From the NCBI RefSeq assembly GCF_900101605.1, contig NZ_FMUR01000011.1, positions 1 to 64,000 on the forward strand: DNA of 64,000 nucleotides, in the 5' to 3' direction. How positions within the stretch are numbered: position 1 is the first letter of the stretch; each line of letters starts with the position of its first letter. The notes below the pieces were generated by a model. That model did no database searches and was not told the DNA's origin. It was given only the letters and a program-made list of their open reading frames with translations. Both the position numbers and the translations under genes were made by a program. Positions 51,089-60,728 of the stretch are shown piece after piece. This DNA is from Butyrivibrio hungatei. Its GTDB lineage: Bacteria > Bacillota > Clostridia > Lachnospirales > Lachnospiraceae.

Positions 51089-51937
51089 TTATATCTTCAC
51101 TTCTGAAGGCAGGATTCCGAGCTGGTTTTTGAAAGCTCTGCTGAAGGACGAATAGTCCTTAAAGCCGCACTCGAGGCAAGCTGTTGTGGAGGGGATTCCG
51201 GACATGATGAGATTCCTTGCAAGAAGGATTCTCTTTTCGGAAATATAGCGATGAACAGAATATCCCGTCTCGCTCTTAAATATTCTCATCATATGATATT
51301 TGCTCAGATAAAACTTATCTGCGATTGAATCTATCGAGAGATCTTTTTGCAGATTCTCATTTATATACTCGATTATCTCGATGACTTTCCTGTTAAATCT
51401 GGCCTCGGGCCTAAAACCGAAATCCTCGGAAATACACGCCTTATTAAATTCAATAAGCGTCTGTATGATATCAATCTTTGCAGTCAGCTCGCCCGCATAC
51501 TCGGTATCTTTTATCCTGATGTCTTCCTGTGCCTTAAGAAGCATATCGTAGATATGGGCGCTGGTTCCGGAATTAAAGCGGACGACATAACTCTCAAGCT
51601 CTTTTGCCTTGACAAAAGCATCAAGAAGGCCCAGCTTTTCAAGGAATTCCGGCTTAAGATATAAGATAATCCTGTCATAGTCGTCCTTGCTCTCAACGAC
51701 CGGCTTATGGATGTCAAACCTGTTTACAAGCACAAAATCGAAGGGCAAGAGTTCATACTCTCGTCCCTCGATCAAATATCTCACATTGCCTTTCAGGATC
51801 AGGATGATCTTGTAGAAATCATGATAGTGAAAGTCAATATCTGAAGTTACCTTATCGGAAATATGAAAATACTTAAAATCGCTATCTAAGTATCCTCTCT
51901 GCTCATATTCCGTTATACTGTCTGTCTTTTTCATCAT
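51089..51937 (-). CDS. AraC-family transcriptional regulator
   Basis: About 282 residues. An N-terminal cupin-like sensing domain (FHYHDFYKIILILKGNVRYLIEGREYEL) precedes two helix-turn-helix motifs (LSIDSIADKFYLSKYHMMRIFKSETG and ACLECGFKDYSSFSRAFKNQLG). ATG 51937 shares a base with the stop codon of the GH25 gene, so it is coupled to it. Effector unknown. It closely resembles in layout the AraC protein at 62175-63035. Confidence 0.9.
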   Translation of the reverse strand: MMKKTDSITEYEQRGYLDSDFKYFHISDKVTSDIDFHYHDFYKIILILKGNVRYLIEGREYELLPFDFVLVNRFDIHKPVVESKDDYDRIILYLKPEFLEKLGLLDAFVKAKELESYVVRFNSGTSAHIYDMLLKAQEDIRIKDTEYAGELTAKIDIIQTLIEFNKACISEDFGFRPEARFNRKVIEIIEYINENLQKDLSIDSIADKFYLSKYHMMRIFKSETGYSVHRYISEKRILLARNLIMSGIPSTTACLECGFKDYSSFSRAFKNQLGILPSEVKI

Positions 51938-53025
51938 CAATACTCGGTAATACAAATGTTAAGGTCAACGTTCTTCTCAATTCCCGGTACTTTTCCCGAT
52001 GCCGTATACTGCCAGATGTTAAAGTGGTACGGATAATAGAGCGATGAGTTGTACTGCGCGAACCATATATCTCTGTTATCAACATTCTCAGCGTTCATAA
52101 GAACAGTAAACGACAACAGATTGCCGTAGACCATTGACTTATATCCCGCTTCTTCAACCCTGTTGCAGAACACATTCGCAACCTCTTCATATTCTTTTGC
52201 CGAAAGATTAAGCGTTCTGGCATTGTCCGAATCTGCCGATTCGATATCTATGACAACCGGATAAGTTATCTTATAAGGCTGGATCATCTCAATAACATGA
52301 TTGGCCTCTTCAAGCGCCTCTTCTTTATTGATCGCCTGCGAATAAACATATACTCCGACGTCGATTCCGTTCTCGGTTGCACCCTTGATATTATCTTCAA
52401 AAGTCTCATCGTCAATTATAAGACCTTCGGTTATTCCTCTGTAGCATGCCCTTATAATGGCAAATTCAATACCGGCATTTTTTACTTTGGCCCAGTCAAT
52501 CTTGCCCTGGAACCTCGATACGTCAATACCTTGCTTGTACTTGAAATCTTTATTTTCTCCCTTGTACCGGAGAAAACCTTTTTCATCAAACTCAAAGTCA
52601 TCTGATTTAAAACCGTGACGCGCGATCTTATCGCTTATAGGAAAGAAATAATATCTGTTGTTTCTTGCGACAACAAGCTGATCGGGGAAAAGAGACTTAA
52701 AAATAGAATTCGGTCCTTCTCCTTCTTCGAGCCTTTTCTTGATATCCTCTCGAAGAGCTCTGTCAGCATTCTCCGCAGCCTCAATCCTTGCTTCTTCGAT
52801 ACGGCTTCCCATCTCGCCTTCTGTAAAAAAATGCTCCTTGTCCATGGTATCAAGTTCGCTTTTAACAGCATCCGTTTCTCTCTGAAGAGATGCGTTCTTT
52901 ATAAGAAGAACGATACTGAAAGTAAGCGTCATGATAGCGACAAGACTCATAAAAATAATAGACAATGTATTGCGGGCGCCGCTTGCTCCCTTTTTTTCTC
53001 TTGAATCCGGAAGGTTATTACTCAT
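51937..53025 (-). CDS. membrane-anchored GH25 lysozyme-like muramidase
   Basis: 362 residues. One membrane helix near residues 22-43 (LSIIFMSLVAIMTLTFSIVLL) follows a basic N-terminus, and a coiled-coil-like region extends to about residue 100. The GH25 domain starts GIDVSRFQGKIDWAKVKNAG and has the acidic pair in YPVVIDIESAD. It cleaves the peptidoglycan glycan backbone outside the membrane. Located between yitT and araC. Confidence 0.9.
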   Translation of the reverse strand: MSNNLPDSREKKGASGARNTLSIIFMSLVAIMTLTFSIVLLIKNASLQRETDAVKSELDTMDKEHFFTEGEMGSRIEEARIEAAENADRALREDIKKRLEEGEGPNSIFKSLFPDQLVVARNNRYYFFPISDKIARHGFKSDDFEFDEKGFLRYKGENKDFKYKQGIDVSRFQGKIDWAKVKNAGIEFAIIRACYRGITEGLIIDDETFEDNIKGATENGIDVGVYVYSQAINKEEALEEANHVIEMIQPYKITYPVVIDIESADSDNARTLNLSAKEYEEVANVFCNRVEEAGYKSMVYGNLLSFTVLMNAENVDNRDIWFAQYNSSLYYPYHFNIWQYTASGKVPGIEKNVDLNICITEY

Positions 53026-53030
53026 ATTCT

Positions 53031-53906
53031 CTACATTCTCTCATCAAAATAGCTCTTGTAGCCTTCTCCGAAAATCTCGCTCGCACTCGTCACGATCATG
53101 AATGCATTTGGATCTTCATCTCTGACGATATCTTCCGCCATAGGTGAAAGCCTTTTTTTAACTGCACACATAATAACTTTTTTCTTTTCTCCGCTATACG
53201 CTCCCTGTCCGAAAACATGAGTCGCACCAATATCAAGTTCTTCCAGAAGTCTTGCCGTTATGGTATCCGGGTTATCGGAAATGATATAGATAAGCTTCGC
53301 TCCGTCTCTTCCGTAAAGCACAATATCCAGAATAAAGGATGTGATCATTACAGAAAGAAAAGAATACATTGCAGCGGCAACATCATTAAATACTATAGCT
53401 GCCACAAAGAGCACTCCGATATCCGTAAGTATATACAAAACGCCCGTCTTGACATGCGGATACTTAAGTCTGAGAATCTTTATGATTACATCCGTGCCTC
53501 CGCTTGTTGCATGACATTTAAAGATAAGACCTATAGCAACGGCAGTCAAAGCACTTCCGAATGTAATACCAAGAATTTTATCACGGATAACATAATCCGA
53601 AAAAAACTTCGTGCAAAAATCGGTAAAAAATGAAATCATCGAAATTGCATAGATAGTTGAGATCGTAAATCTCATCCCAAATTTCCAAATAGCGAGAATA
53701 AGAATCGGAATGTTCATAAGCCAGAACCAAAGACCTGTTCCGATTCCCACTACTCTGTTAAGAACAATGGCGAGTCCCGTAAGACCTCCCGGTGCTATAT
53801 CGTTTGGGTCGATAAGCATACTTGTTCCCAATCCATAAAGCAAAGCCGCAAAGGTTATTATCAGATACTCAATGCACCTTCTTTTTGCACTAATTGTTTT
53901 ACTCAT
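53031..53906 (-). CDS. YitT family membrane protein
   Basis: 291 residues. Five or six membrane helices form the DUF161 part (MLIDPNDIAPGGLTGLAIVLNRVVG, FKCHATSGGTDVIIKI), and a C-terminal cytoplasmic DUF2179 domain follows (IYIISDNPDTITARLLEELDIGATH, YSGEKKKVIMCAVKK). The family is widespread in Firmicutes and its function is not settled. It starts 3 bases after the threonine dehydratase stop. Confidence 0.92.
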   Translation of the reverse strand: MSKTISAKRRCIEYLIITFAALLYGLGTSMLIDPNDIAPGGLTGLAIVLNRVVGIGTGLWFWLMNIPILILAIWKFGMRFTISTIYAISMISFFTDFCTKFFSDYVIRDKILGITFGSALTAVAIGLIFKCHATSGGTDVIIKILRLKYPHVKTGVLYILTDIGVLFVAAIVFNDVAAAMYSFLSVMITSFILDIVLYGRDGAKLIYIISDNPDTITARLLEELDIGATHVFGQGAYSGEKKKVIMCAVKKRLSPMAEDIVRDEDPNAFMIVTSASEIFGEGYKSYFDERM

Positions 53907-53909
53907 TTT

Positions 53910-55136
53910 TTAAATATTTGTCCTTACAATTTTCGGTTTGAAACCTTTTTCTGTGAGCGCGTTAAGGATCTGCTCCTTGTGCTCACTTCCGAATGCTTCA
54001 AGTGTAATACGAAGCTCAACCGCAGCATTTCTGTTGATTGAAACAAACTGGTTGTGCTCAAGTTTGATAACGTTACCGTTAACTTCGGCGATAATGCCTG
54101 AAACTCTTGAGAGTTCGCCCGGCTTATCGGGAAGAAGTACAGAAACGGTAAAGATTCTGTCTCTCATGATAAGTCCCTGCTGTACAACTGAAGACATTGT
54201 GATGATGTCCATGTTTCCGCCCGAAAGAACGCAGGCAACCTTCTTATCCTTGCAATCAAGCTGCTTAAGTGCGGCAACTGACAAAAGTCCCGAATTCTCA
54301 ACAACCATCTTGTGATTCTCAACCATATCAAGGAAAGAGACAACAAGATCTTCATCGGGAACAGCGATTATATCATCAATATTCTTTGTAAGATACGGGA
54401 ATATCTTTTCACCCGGTGTCTTAACAGCTGTACCGTCGGCGATCGTGTTTACACCGGGAAGTGTAACAACGTGTCCTGCCTTTATTGATTCCTGCATACA
54501 ATTTGCTCCCGCAGGCTCAACACCGATTACTTTAATCTTGGGATTAAGGAGCTTTGCAAGTGTTGAAACACCTGTCGCAAGTCCGCCTCCACCGATCGGA
54601 ACAAGAATATAATCAACGGTCGGAAGCTCTTTGATTATCTCCATTGCAATGGTTCCCTGACCTGTTGCAACATCAAGATCGTCAAAAGGATGTACCATTG
54701 TATATCCGTTCTCTTCCGCGAGCTTACAAGCATGCTCATAAGCTTCGTCATAAACATTTCCATGAAGTACAACTTCAGCACCGAGTGCCTTAGTTCTGTT
54801 AACTTTGATAAGTGGAGTCGAAGTTGGCATAACGATGGTAGCTTTTACACCATAGCATTTTGCAGCATATGCAACTCCCTGCGCATGATTTCCGGCAGAA
54901 GCTGTTATAAGCCCCTTCTTTCTCTCTTCATCGGAAAGAGTCGTAATCTTATAATAAGCGCCTCTAACCTTATATGCTCCGGTTCTCTGCAGGTTCTCGG
55001 GCTTTAAATAAACCTTGTTACCCGTGCAGTTGCTCCAGTAATCGCTGTAAATAAGCTTTGTTTCAAGTGTAACTTTCTTTACAGCATCATAAGCTTCTTC
55101 AAATTTTTCAAGTGTCATTTTTGATTCTTCAGCCAT
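53910..55136 (-). CDS. ilvA: threonine dehydratase (ammonia-lyase)
   Basis: 408 residues. The PLP lysine is in NLQRTGAYKVRGAYYK, the phosphate-binding loop is GGGGLATG, and SAGNHAQGVAYAA is the substrate-side loop. An ACT-like C-terminal domain begins near residue 330 (IFTVSVLLPDKPGELSRVSGIIAEVNGNV), which suggests allosteric control. It converts threonine to 2-oxobutanoate and ammonia, either for isoleucine synthesis or threonine catabolism. It is 25 bases upstream of ftsY on the map and unrelated to its neighbours in function. Confidence 0.94.
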   Translation of the reverse strand: MAEESKMTLEKFEEAYDAVKKVTLETKLIYSDYWSNCTGNKVYLKPENLQRTGAYKVRGAYYKITTLSDEERKKGLITASAGNHAQGVAYAAKCYGVKATIVMPTSTPLIKVNRTKALGAEVVLHGNVYDEAYEHACKLAEENGYTMVHPFDDLDVATGQGTIAMEIIKELPTVDYILVPIGGGGLATGVSTLAKLLNPKIKVIGVEPAGANCMQESIKAGHVVTLPGVNTIADGTAVKTPGEKIFPYLTKNIDDIIAVPDEDLVVSFLDMVENHKMVVENSGLLSVAALKQLDCKDKKVACVLSGGNMDIITMSSVVQQGLIMRDRIFTVSVLLPDKPGELSRVSGIIAEVNGNVIKLEHNQFVSINRNAAVELRITLEAFGSEHKEQILNALTEKGFKPKIVRTNI

Positions 55137-55160
55137 TTCTTCTATCTCCCAACTTAATAT

Positions 55161-56075
55161 TTATGAAAATAATGCATCTACAAACTGATCGGAGTCAAAT
55201 CTTTCCAAGTCGTCTATAGCTTCACCGACACCGATATACTTAACCGGAATATTGAGCTCTGAAACTATAGCAACAGCAATTCCTCCCTTTGCAGTGCCAT
55301 CAAGCTTGGTAAGTATAATACCGGTAAGATCTGCGGCCTCACCGAATTCTCTTGCCTGCATTATAGCGTTCTGTCCCGTTGTTCCGTCAAGAACAATAAA
55401 ATTCTCCCTGCAGACATCACCAAGTTCCTTATCGAGGATCCTGTTCATCTTGGACAACTCATCCATAAGATTCTTCTTGTTATGAAGTCTGCCCGCCGTG
55501 TCTACTATCAGAATGTCGCAGTCCCTTGACTTAAATGCGAATGCTGCATCATAAATGACGCTTCCGGGATCTCCGCCTTCTTTTCCGCAAATGATCGGAG
55601 TTCCGGCTCTGTCAGCCCACTCCTTTAATTGCTCCGTTGCGGCCGCTCTGTATGTATCGGCGGCAGCTATAAGGACTTTTTTGCCCTTATTCTTATAAAT
55701 AGCCGCAAGCTTTCCGACAGATGTAGTCTTTCCGACACCGTTTACGCCTATAACAAAGATAACCGTCTTTTTATCTTCAAAATCATACGCATCGTCAGCG
55801 GTATTCATCTGTTCCCTGATATTTTCCACAAGAAGTTTCTTGCACTCCGCAGGGTCTGAGATATGCTTTTCTTTGACCTGCTTACGAAGCCTGTCGATTA
55901 TCTTGCTTGTAGCATCGATACCGATATCGCCCATGATAAGGGTCTCTTCGAGTTCCTCGTAGAATTCTTCGTCAATATTTGAAAATCCGCTAAAGACATT
56001 GTCTATACCCTTAGCGATATTCTCTCTTGTTTTGGACAAGCCTTGCTGTAATTTTGCAAAAAAACCTTTAGCCAT
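55161..56075 (-). CDS. ftsY: signal recognition particle receptor FtsY
   Basis: 304 residues, the short form without an acidic A-domain. N-domain, then G-domain with GVNGVGKTTSVGKLAAIY, DTAGRLHNKKNLMDEL, LDGTTGQNA and TKLDGTAKGG. It receives SRP-ribosome complexes at the membrane. Its start overlaps the smc stop by one base. Confidence 0.97.
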   Translation of the reverse strand: MAKGFFAKLQQGLSKTRENIAKGIDNVFSGFSNIDEEFYEELEETLIMGDIGIDATSKIIDRLRKQVKEKHISDPAECKKLLVENIREQMNTADDAYDFEDKKTVIFVIGVNGVGKTTSVGKLAAIYKNKGKKVLIAAADTYRAAATEQLKEWADRAGTPIICGKEGGDPGSVIYDAAFAFKSRDCDILIVDTAGRLHNKKNLMDELSKMNRILDKELGDVCRENFIVLDGTTGQNAIMQAREFGEAADLTGIILTKLDGTAKGGIAVAIVSELNIPVKYIGVGEAIDDLERFDSDQFVDALFS

Positions 56076-59000
56076 CAGTTACTGAGCTCCTTATCGATAA
56101 GATTTACGCTTACAAGTGTTGATACGCCTTTTTCCTGCATCGTAATACCGTAAAGTCTGTCGGCACTTTCCATTGTACCACGACGGTGCGTAATTACAAT
56201 GAACTGTGTACTTGAAAGCTTATGTAAATATTTTGCAAAACGTACAACGTTGTTTTCATCAAGTGCCGCCTCGATCTCATCAAGAAGACAAAACGGCGAG
56301 GGTTTGAGATTCTGGATTGCAAAAAGAAGTGCAATCGCAGTGAGCGCTTTCTCTCCACCGGACATCTGCATCATGTTCACAAGTTTCTTTCCCGGCGGCT
56401 GAGCGTTGATCTTGATTCCCGCTTCAAGTATATCCTCATCCTCGGCAAGTTCAAGCGTTCCTTTTCCTCCGCCGAACATTTCCTTGAATACCTGATCAAA
56501 CTCGGTATTTATGAGCTTAAACTGCTCCATGAATTGTTTTCTCATTGACTCATCAAGGTCATTGATGATCTCTTTGAGCTGTCTCTCAGCCTCGATAAGG
56601 TCATCGTGCTGAGTCTTCATAAATGTATATCTCTCCATGAGGTTCTTGTAGTCCTCAATTGCATTTACATTGACATCTCCAAGTTTTCTAATTGCATCCT
56701 TAAGTGAATGTATCTCTCTTCTCATCGAAGGAACATCATTCATTTCCTCATCGCGAAGCTCTGCCGCATCGGTCAATGTGATCTCATACTCGTTCCACAT
56801 GTAATTTATCTGTGCCTCAATCGCTTCTTCGCACTTTTCCTTCTTGGAAGTAAGTCTTATAACCTCTTTATCAAGATCGGACATCTGTTTATTCAGATCT
56901 TCCGTCTTTCCAAAGAACTCTTTCTGAGCTTCGGAGAGGTTGTTCTTGATCTCTTTCTTCTCCTCAAGTTCCTTGGTTGCATCCGACTGAACATCAAGCG
57001 ATGCCTCGATTGTCAGTCTGATCTCTTCAATATCTTTCTTATTCTGCTCGAGAAGTCTTGCATTCTCATTCATGGATTCAATGATCTCTGCAAGAGCTTT
57101 TTCTTCTGTCTCGATATCTTCATTTACACGATCGACATTCTGCTGATAGAATTCCTGCTTCTGATGACTCTTCTCATATTCGATCTCTTTTACTGAGACG
57201 GCATCATTCTCACGCTCTTCGACAGCATGCAATTCTTCTAGCGCAGCCTTAAACTTCTCGACCTGTTCGGTGCAGGTCTTCTCTGTATTCTCAGACTCCG
57301 TAAGTGCAGAAAGAGCTTCCTCTTTCTCTGCCTCTATCTCGACAACCTTTGCCTCTATCTCGTCATTTTCAGCCTTAAGGTCGCTGTAATTTCCTTTTTG
57401 CTCTGCCTGTCTTGCTTCCTCATTTTCAACATTGAGTCTTGCAGTATTCTGAGCAATAAACTTACCCTGAAGCTCTGTTCTGAGTTCTTCGGAAAGAGTC
57501 CGTAGTTCATTTCTCTTTTCCTTGTCCTCGGCAATCTCAGACTGAAGTCTGTCTATCTGCTCTTTGTATTTATTGACATTAAGCTCCATCTCATCCATCT
57601 CACGACGTCTTCCGAGGAGATTACTGTTATTTTTAAACGCACCGCCGCTGATAGCTCCGCCGGGAACAAGAAGTTCACCCTCAAGAGTTACCATTCTTAC
57701 GGTATATTTGTACTTTCTTGCTATCTTTACCGCATTGTCGATATTGTCGACTGCAACGATTCTTCCGAGCATAGCCTTTGCAACGCTCTTGTACTTGGGA
57801 TCCGTGGTCACAAGTTCGTCGGCCATACCAAGCACACCCTCTTCATTAAGAGCTTCCTTAGCCTTTAACTCCGGAGGGTTATCAAGTGATGTAAGAGGTA
57901 AAAATGTCGCTCTTCCCGCTCTTGTTTCCTTGAGGTATGCGATCATTTTCTTCGCAGTCTCTTCATCATCCGTAACAATATTCTGGATATTTCCGCCGAG
58001 AGCAACCTCAATGGCTGTCTCGTATTTGGATTCGGTCTTGATAATGTCGGCAACGACACCGATTATTCCGGGAACGGTGTCCTTCCTCTCCATTACCTTC
58101 TTGACACTTCCGCCGTATCCCTCGTATCTCTCGGTGATATTGGCAAGTGCATCAAGTCTTGATTTTTCCTGCTGATAAAGTCCCTGAGTCTTTCTAAGCT
58201 CTGTATCCTTGCGGGACATTTCTTCCCTGATCGCAACAATTTCCTGTTCCGTAGCTTTTTGCTTTTTGTTCATCTCAGAAATCTCAGCAGTTATCGCATC
58301 AAACTCATCCCTTAATTTCTTGATTGTCTCTTCCTGTCTGGATTCATCCGACTGCGCACGTACAAGCTTACCTGTAAGTTCGGCCTTTCTGATGTTGACC
58401 TGTTCCTTCATGGTATCGAGGGAACTGAGCTTTGACTTAATGGTAGCTCTCGTATTGAGAGTCTCTATGATAGTGCTCTTGCACTCTTCGATCTGCTCGT
58501 TTATTTCACTTATCCGGTTAAGGACTTTATCAAGCTCTTTTCTGGCTTCGTCCTTACTTTCAAGGAGTCTCGCAACTTCTGCATCGATCTCCTCTTTTTC
58601 CTGCAGATATTTCTCTTTTTCTTTATTCTTATCTGCGATCTTAGCCTGCTCATCATTGATTCTTGTCTTAAAATGAGCATCATTTGAGGATGCGGAATTG
58701 ATTTTCTCATTAAGGATTCCGATCTGTCCCTCAAGCTTTTCTTTTTTAACGGAAGAATCTGTGATCTTTGCTCTCGCTTCGTCTATCTCCGCATCGAGAA
58801 GTTCAAGTTTCTTCTGGATATTTTCGTATTCTTCTTTGGCCTTCTCATAATTGTTCTTCGACTCGCTTAAAGACTCTGTCGCTATAAGAAGGTTCTTTCC
58901 TGCTTCTTCAAGCTGTTCCTTCTGATTTTTATTCTCAACAAGGAACATGTTTACATCGAGAGTCTTAAGTCTCTCTCTGTATTTAAGGTACTCTTTTGCC

Positions 59001-59632
59001 TTTTCTGACTGTTTCTCCAAAGGCCCTGTCTGCTTTTCAAGCTCAGCGAGAATATCGCTGATTCTGGTAAGATTTATCTTCTCTTCGGCAAGCTTTTTAA
59101 CCGCAGTTTCTTTTCTGGATTTAAACTTAACGATACCCGCAGCCTCGTCAAAAAGATTTCTTCTGTCCTCAGGCTTGCTTGAAAGGATCTGATCGATCTG
59201 ACCCTGTCCGATAATGGAGTAGCCCTCTTTACCGATACCGGTATCCATAAACAGCTCGTTTACGTCCTTAAGACGGCACACGGAGCCGTTTATCATATAT
59301 TCACTCTCTCCGGAACGATAGAGACGTCTTGAAACGGTAACTTCATCATAATCTATTGCAAGTGAATGGTCTGAATTATCAAGTGTTATTGCAACAAAAG
59401 CGTAGCCCAGCGGTTTTCTGAGCTCTGTTCCCGAGAAAATAACGTCCTGCATGGATCCGCCACGGAGCTGCTTGATACGCTGCTCACCAAGAACCCATCT
59501 TACGGCGTCGGCAACATTACTCTTACCTGAGCCGTTAGGTCCGACAATTCCGGTAATTCCGTTATGGAAATCAAATTTTATTTTATTTGCAAATGATTTA
59601 AAACCATGAATCTCGATACTTTTTAAATACAT
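56075..59632 (-). CDS. smc: chromosome partition protein SMC
   Basis: 1185 residues, full length. N-terminal Walker A GPNGSGKSNVADAVRWVLGE; long coiled coils on both sides of a hinge (about 510-690, GYGGSVKKVMERK to GGAFKNNSNLLGRR); C-terminal ABC signature MSGGEKALTAIALLFA and Walker B FCLLDEIEAALDENN. Forms condensin with ScpA and ScpB for chromosome organisation. Start overlaps the rnc stop by one base. Confidence 0.98.
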   Translation of the reverse strand: MYLKSIEIHGFKSFANKIKFDFHNGITGIVGPNGSGKSNVADAVRWVLGEQRIKQLRGGSMQDVIFSGTELRKPLGYAFVAITLDNSDHSLAIDYDEVTVSRRLYRSGESEYMINGSVCRLKDVNELFMDTGIGKEGYSIIGQGQIDQILSSKPEDRRNLFDEAAGIVKFKSRKETAVKKLAEEKINLTRISDILAELEKQTGPLEKQSEKAKEYLKYRERLKTLDVNMFLVENKNQKEQLEEAGKNLLIATESLSESKNNYEKAKEEYENIQKKLELLDAEIDEARAKITDSSVKKEKLEGQIGILNEKINSASSNDAHFKTRINDEQAKIADKNKEKEKYLQEKEEIDAEVARLLESKDEARKELDKVLNRISEINEQIEECKSTIIETLNTRATIKSKLSSLDTMKEQVNIRKAELTGKLVRAQSDESRQEETIKKLRDEFDAITAEISEMNKKQKATEQEIVAIREEMSRKDTELRKTQGLYQQEKSRLDALANITERYEGYGGSVKKVMERKDTVPGIIGVVADIIKTESKYETAIEVALGGNIQNIVTDDEETAKKMIAYLKETRAGRATFLPLTSLDNPPELKAKEALNEEGVLGMADELVTTDPKYKSVAKAMLGRIVAVDNIDNAVKIARKYKYTVRMVTLEGELLVPGGAISGGAFKNNSNLLGRRREMDEMELNVNKYKEQIDRLQSEIAEDKEKRNELRTLSEELRTELQGKFIAQNTARLNVENEEARQAEQKGNYSDLKAENDEIEAKVVEIEAEKEEALSALTESENTEKTCTEQVEKFKAALEELHAVEERENDAVSVKEIEYEKSHQKQEFYQQNVDRVNEDIETEEKALAEIIESMNENARLLEQNKKDIEEIRLTIEASLDVQSDATKELEEKKEIKNNLSEAQKEFFGKTEDLNKQMSDLDKEVIRLTSKKEKCEEAIEAQINYMWNEYEITLTDAAELRDEEMNDVPSMRREIHSLKDAIRKLGDVNVNAIEDYKNLMERYTFMKTQHDDLIEAERQLKEIINDLDESMRKQFMEQFKLINTEFDQVFKEMFGGGKGTLELAEDEDILEAGIKINAQPPGKKLVNMMQMSGGEKALTAIALLFAIQNLKPSPFCLLDEIEAALDENNVVRFAKYLHKLSSTQFIVITHRRGTMESADRLYGITMQEKGVSTLVSVNLIDKELSN

Positions 59633-60327
59633 TATTTCTTTTTGTTCAAAGTAAGAACCGCCTGATATGCCGCCTGTTGCTCAGCACTTTTCTTGGTTCT
59701 ACCAGTCCCTTCTCCCATATTCTTATCTGCTACAAAAACACGAACCTTGAACATTTTATCATGTTCAGGGCCACTTTCGCCACATGTTTCATACCTCACA
59801 GCGCCCAGTTTAAGGCTCTGTACGAGTTCCTGCAAAGTAGACTTGTTGTCGTTGTACATCTGATAGGATTCAGCATTGCTAAGAACATACTTGTCAATAA
59901 ACTTCTTTGATTCATCAAAACCACCGTCAAGATAAAGAGCTCCGATAACAGCTTCCATAACATCGGCAATAATGGACTCCTTATTTCTTCCACCGGTCGC
60001 CTCTTCGCCTTTTCCAAACTGAATAAAATTCTTAAGATCTATCTGAAGAGAATCATGATATAAGGCAGGCTCGCAAACAAGCGCAGCTCTTATCTTGGAC
60101 ATCTCGCCCTCTTTCTTTTCCGGGAATGTCTTAAAAAGATATTCGCTGGAAATCATCTCCAATATGGCATCTCCCAAGAATTCAAGACGTTCATAGTCAT
60201 GCTTCTTATTGATCTTGTGCTCATTCACGTAAGAGCTGTGTGTAAGAGCTTCGATAATAAGAGCTTTGTCGTTGAATTTATAACCGATAATCTGTTCCAG
60301 TCTGCTGATGTCGTTTTCTGTTAACAT
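59632..60327 (-). CDS. rnc: ribonuclease III
   Basis: 231 residues. The catalytic signature is ERLEFLGDAILEM, with the second acidic site ADVMEAVIGALYLDGG, and a C-terminal double-stranded-RNA-binding domain (STLQELVQSLKLGAV to KKSAEQQAAYQAVL). It processes rRNA precursors and structured RNAs. ATG 60327 has GAGG 5 bases upstream and is preferred to GTG two codons before. Confidence 0.97.
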   Translation of the reverse strand: MLTENDISRLEQIIGYKFNDKALIIEALTHSSYVNEHKINKKHDYERLEFLGDAILEMISSEYLFKTFPEKKEGEMSKIRAALVCEPALYHDSLQIDLKNFIQFGKGEEATGGRNKESIIADVMEAVIGALYLDGGFDESKKFIDKYVLSNAESYQMYNDNKSTLQELVQSLKLGAVRYETCGESGPEHDKMFKVRVFVADKNMGEGTGRTKKSAEQQAAYQAVLTLNKKK

Positions 60328-60363
60328 AGTCACCTCGAAAAGTGTTTAGAATAAAATAGAAAA

Positions 60364-60385
60364 GAGGCAGTTATGATGCTGCCTC
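60364..60385 (-). terminator. terminator after acpP
   Basis: GAGGCAG and CTGCCTC form a 7-bp stem with an 8-base loop, followed on the minus strand by TTTTCTATTTT. It lies between acpP and rnc. Confidence 0.75.
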
Positions 60386-60414
60386 AGATAAAACAAACAA
60401 AAATCAATTGAGAA

Positions 60415-60651
60415 TTACTTAGTTTCTATTGCAGCCTTCAAAAGCTCAACAGCTTCCCCAACAGTTTTGATATTTTCAGTCTTCTCAGGCTCTATCTGAA
60501 CATCAAATTCGTCCTCAAGCCCCATAATAATCTGAAAAAGATCGAGAGAATCAGCTCCGAGATCCTCTGTGAATGTTGTTTCCATCCTAATCTCCTCGGG
60601 ATCAACATTGAGTACACTGGCAATAACTTCTTTCATTTTCTCAAATTCCAT
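60415..60651 (-). CDS. acpP: acyl carrier protein
   Basis: 78 residues, acidic, with the phosphopantetheine serine S35 in LGADSLDLFQIIMGLEDEF. It carries acyl chains in fatty acid synthesis. ATG 60651 has GGAGG upstream and is preferred to an ATG seven codons earlier. It follows plsX by 77 bases. Confidence 0.97.
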   Translation of the reverse strand: MEFEKMKEVIASVLNVDPEEIRMETTFTEDLGADSLDLFQIIMGLEDEFDVQIEPEKTENIKTVGEAVELLKAAIETK

Positions 60652-60728
60652 AAAACTTTTCCTCCACTGCATGGCAGCTTTTATATTTCTTTTTTAAGCG
60701 ATCTTCGATCCATACAAGCAGGTACAGA

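Noticed and set aside
57564..58175. 203-codon plus-strand frame of Ser/Leu-rich composition
   Set aside because: Mirror of the SMC hinge region; such Ser/Leu-rich frames arise opposite Glu/Lys-rich coiled coils.
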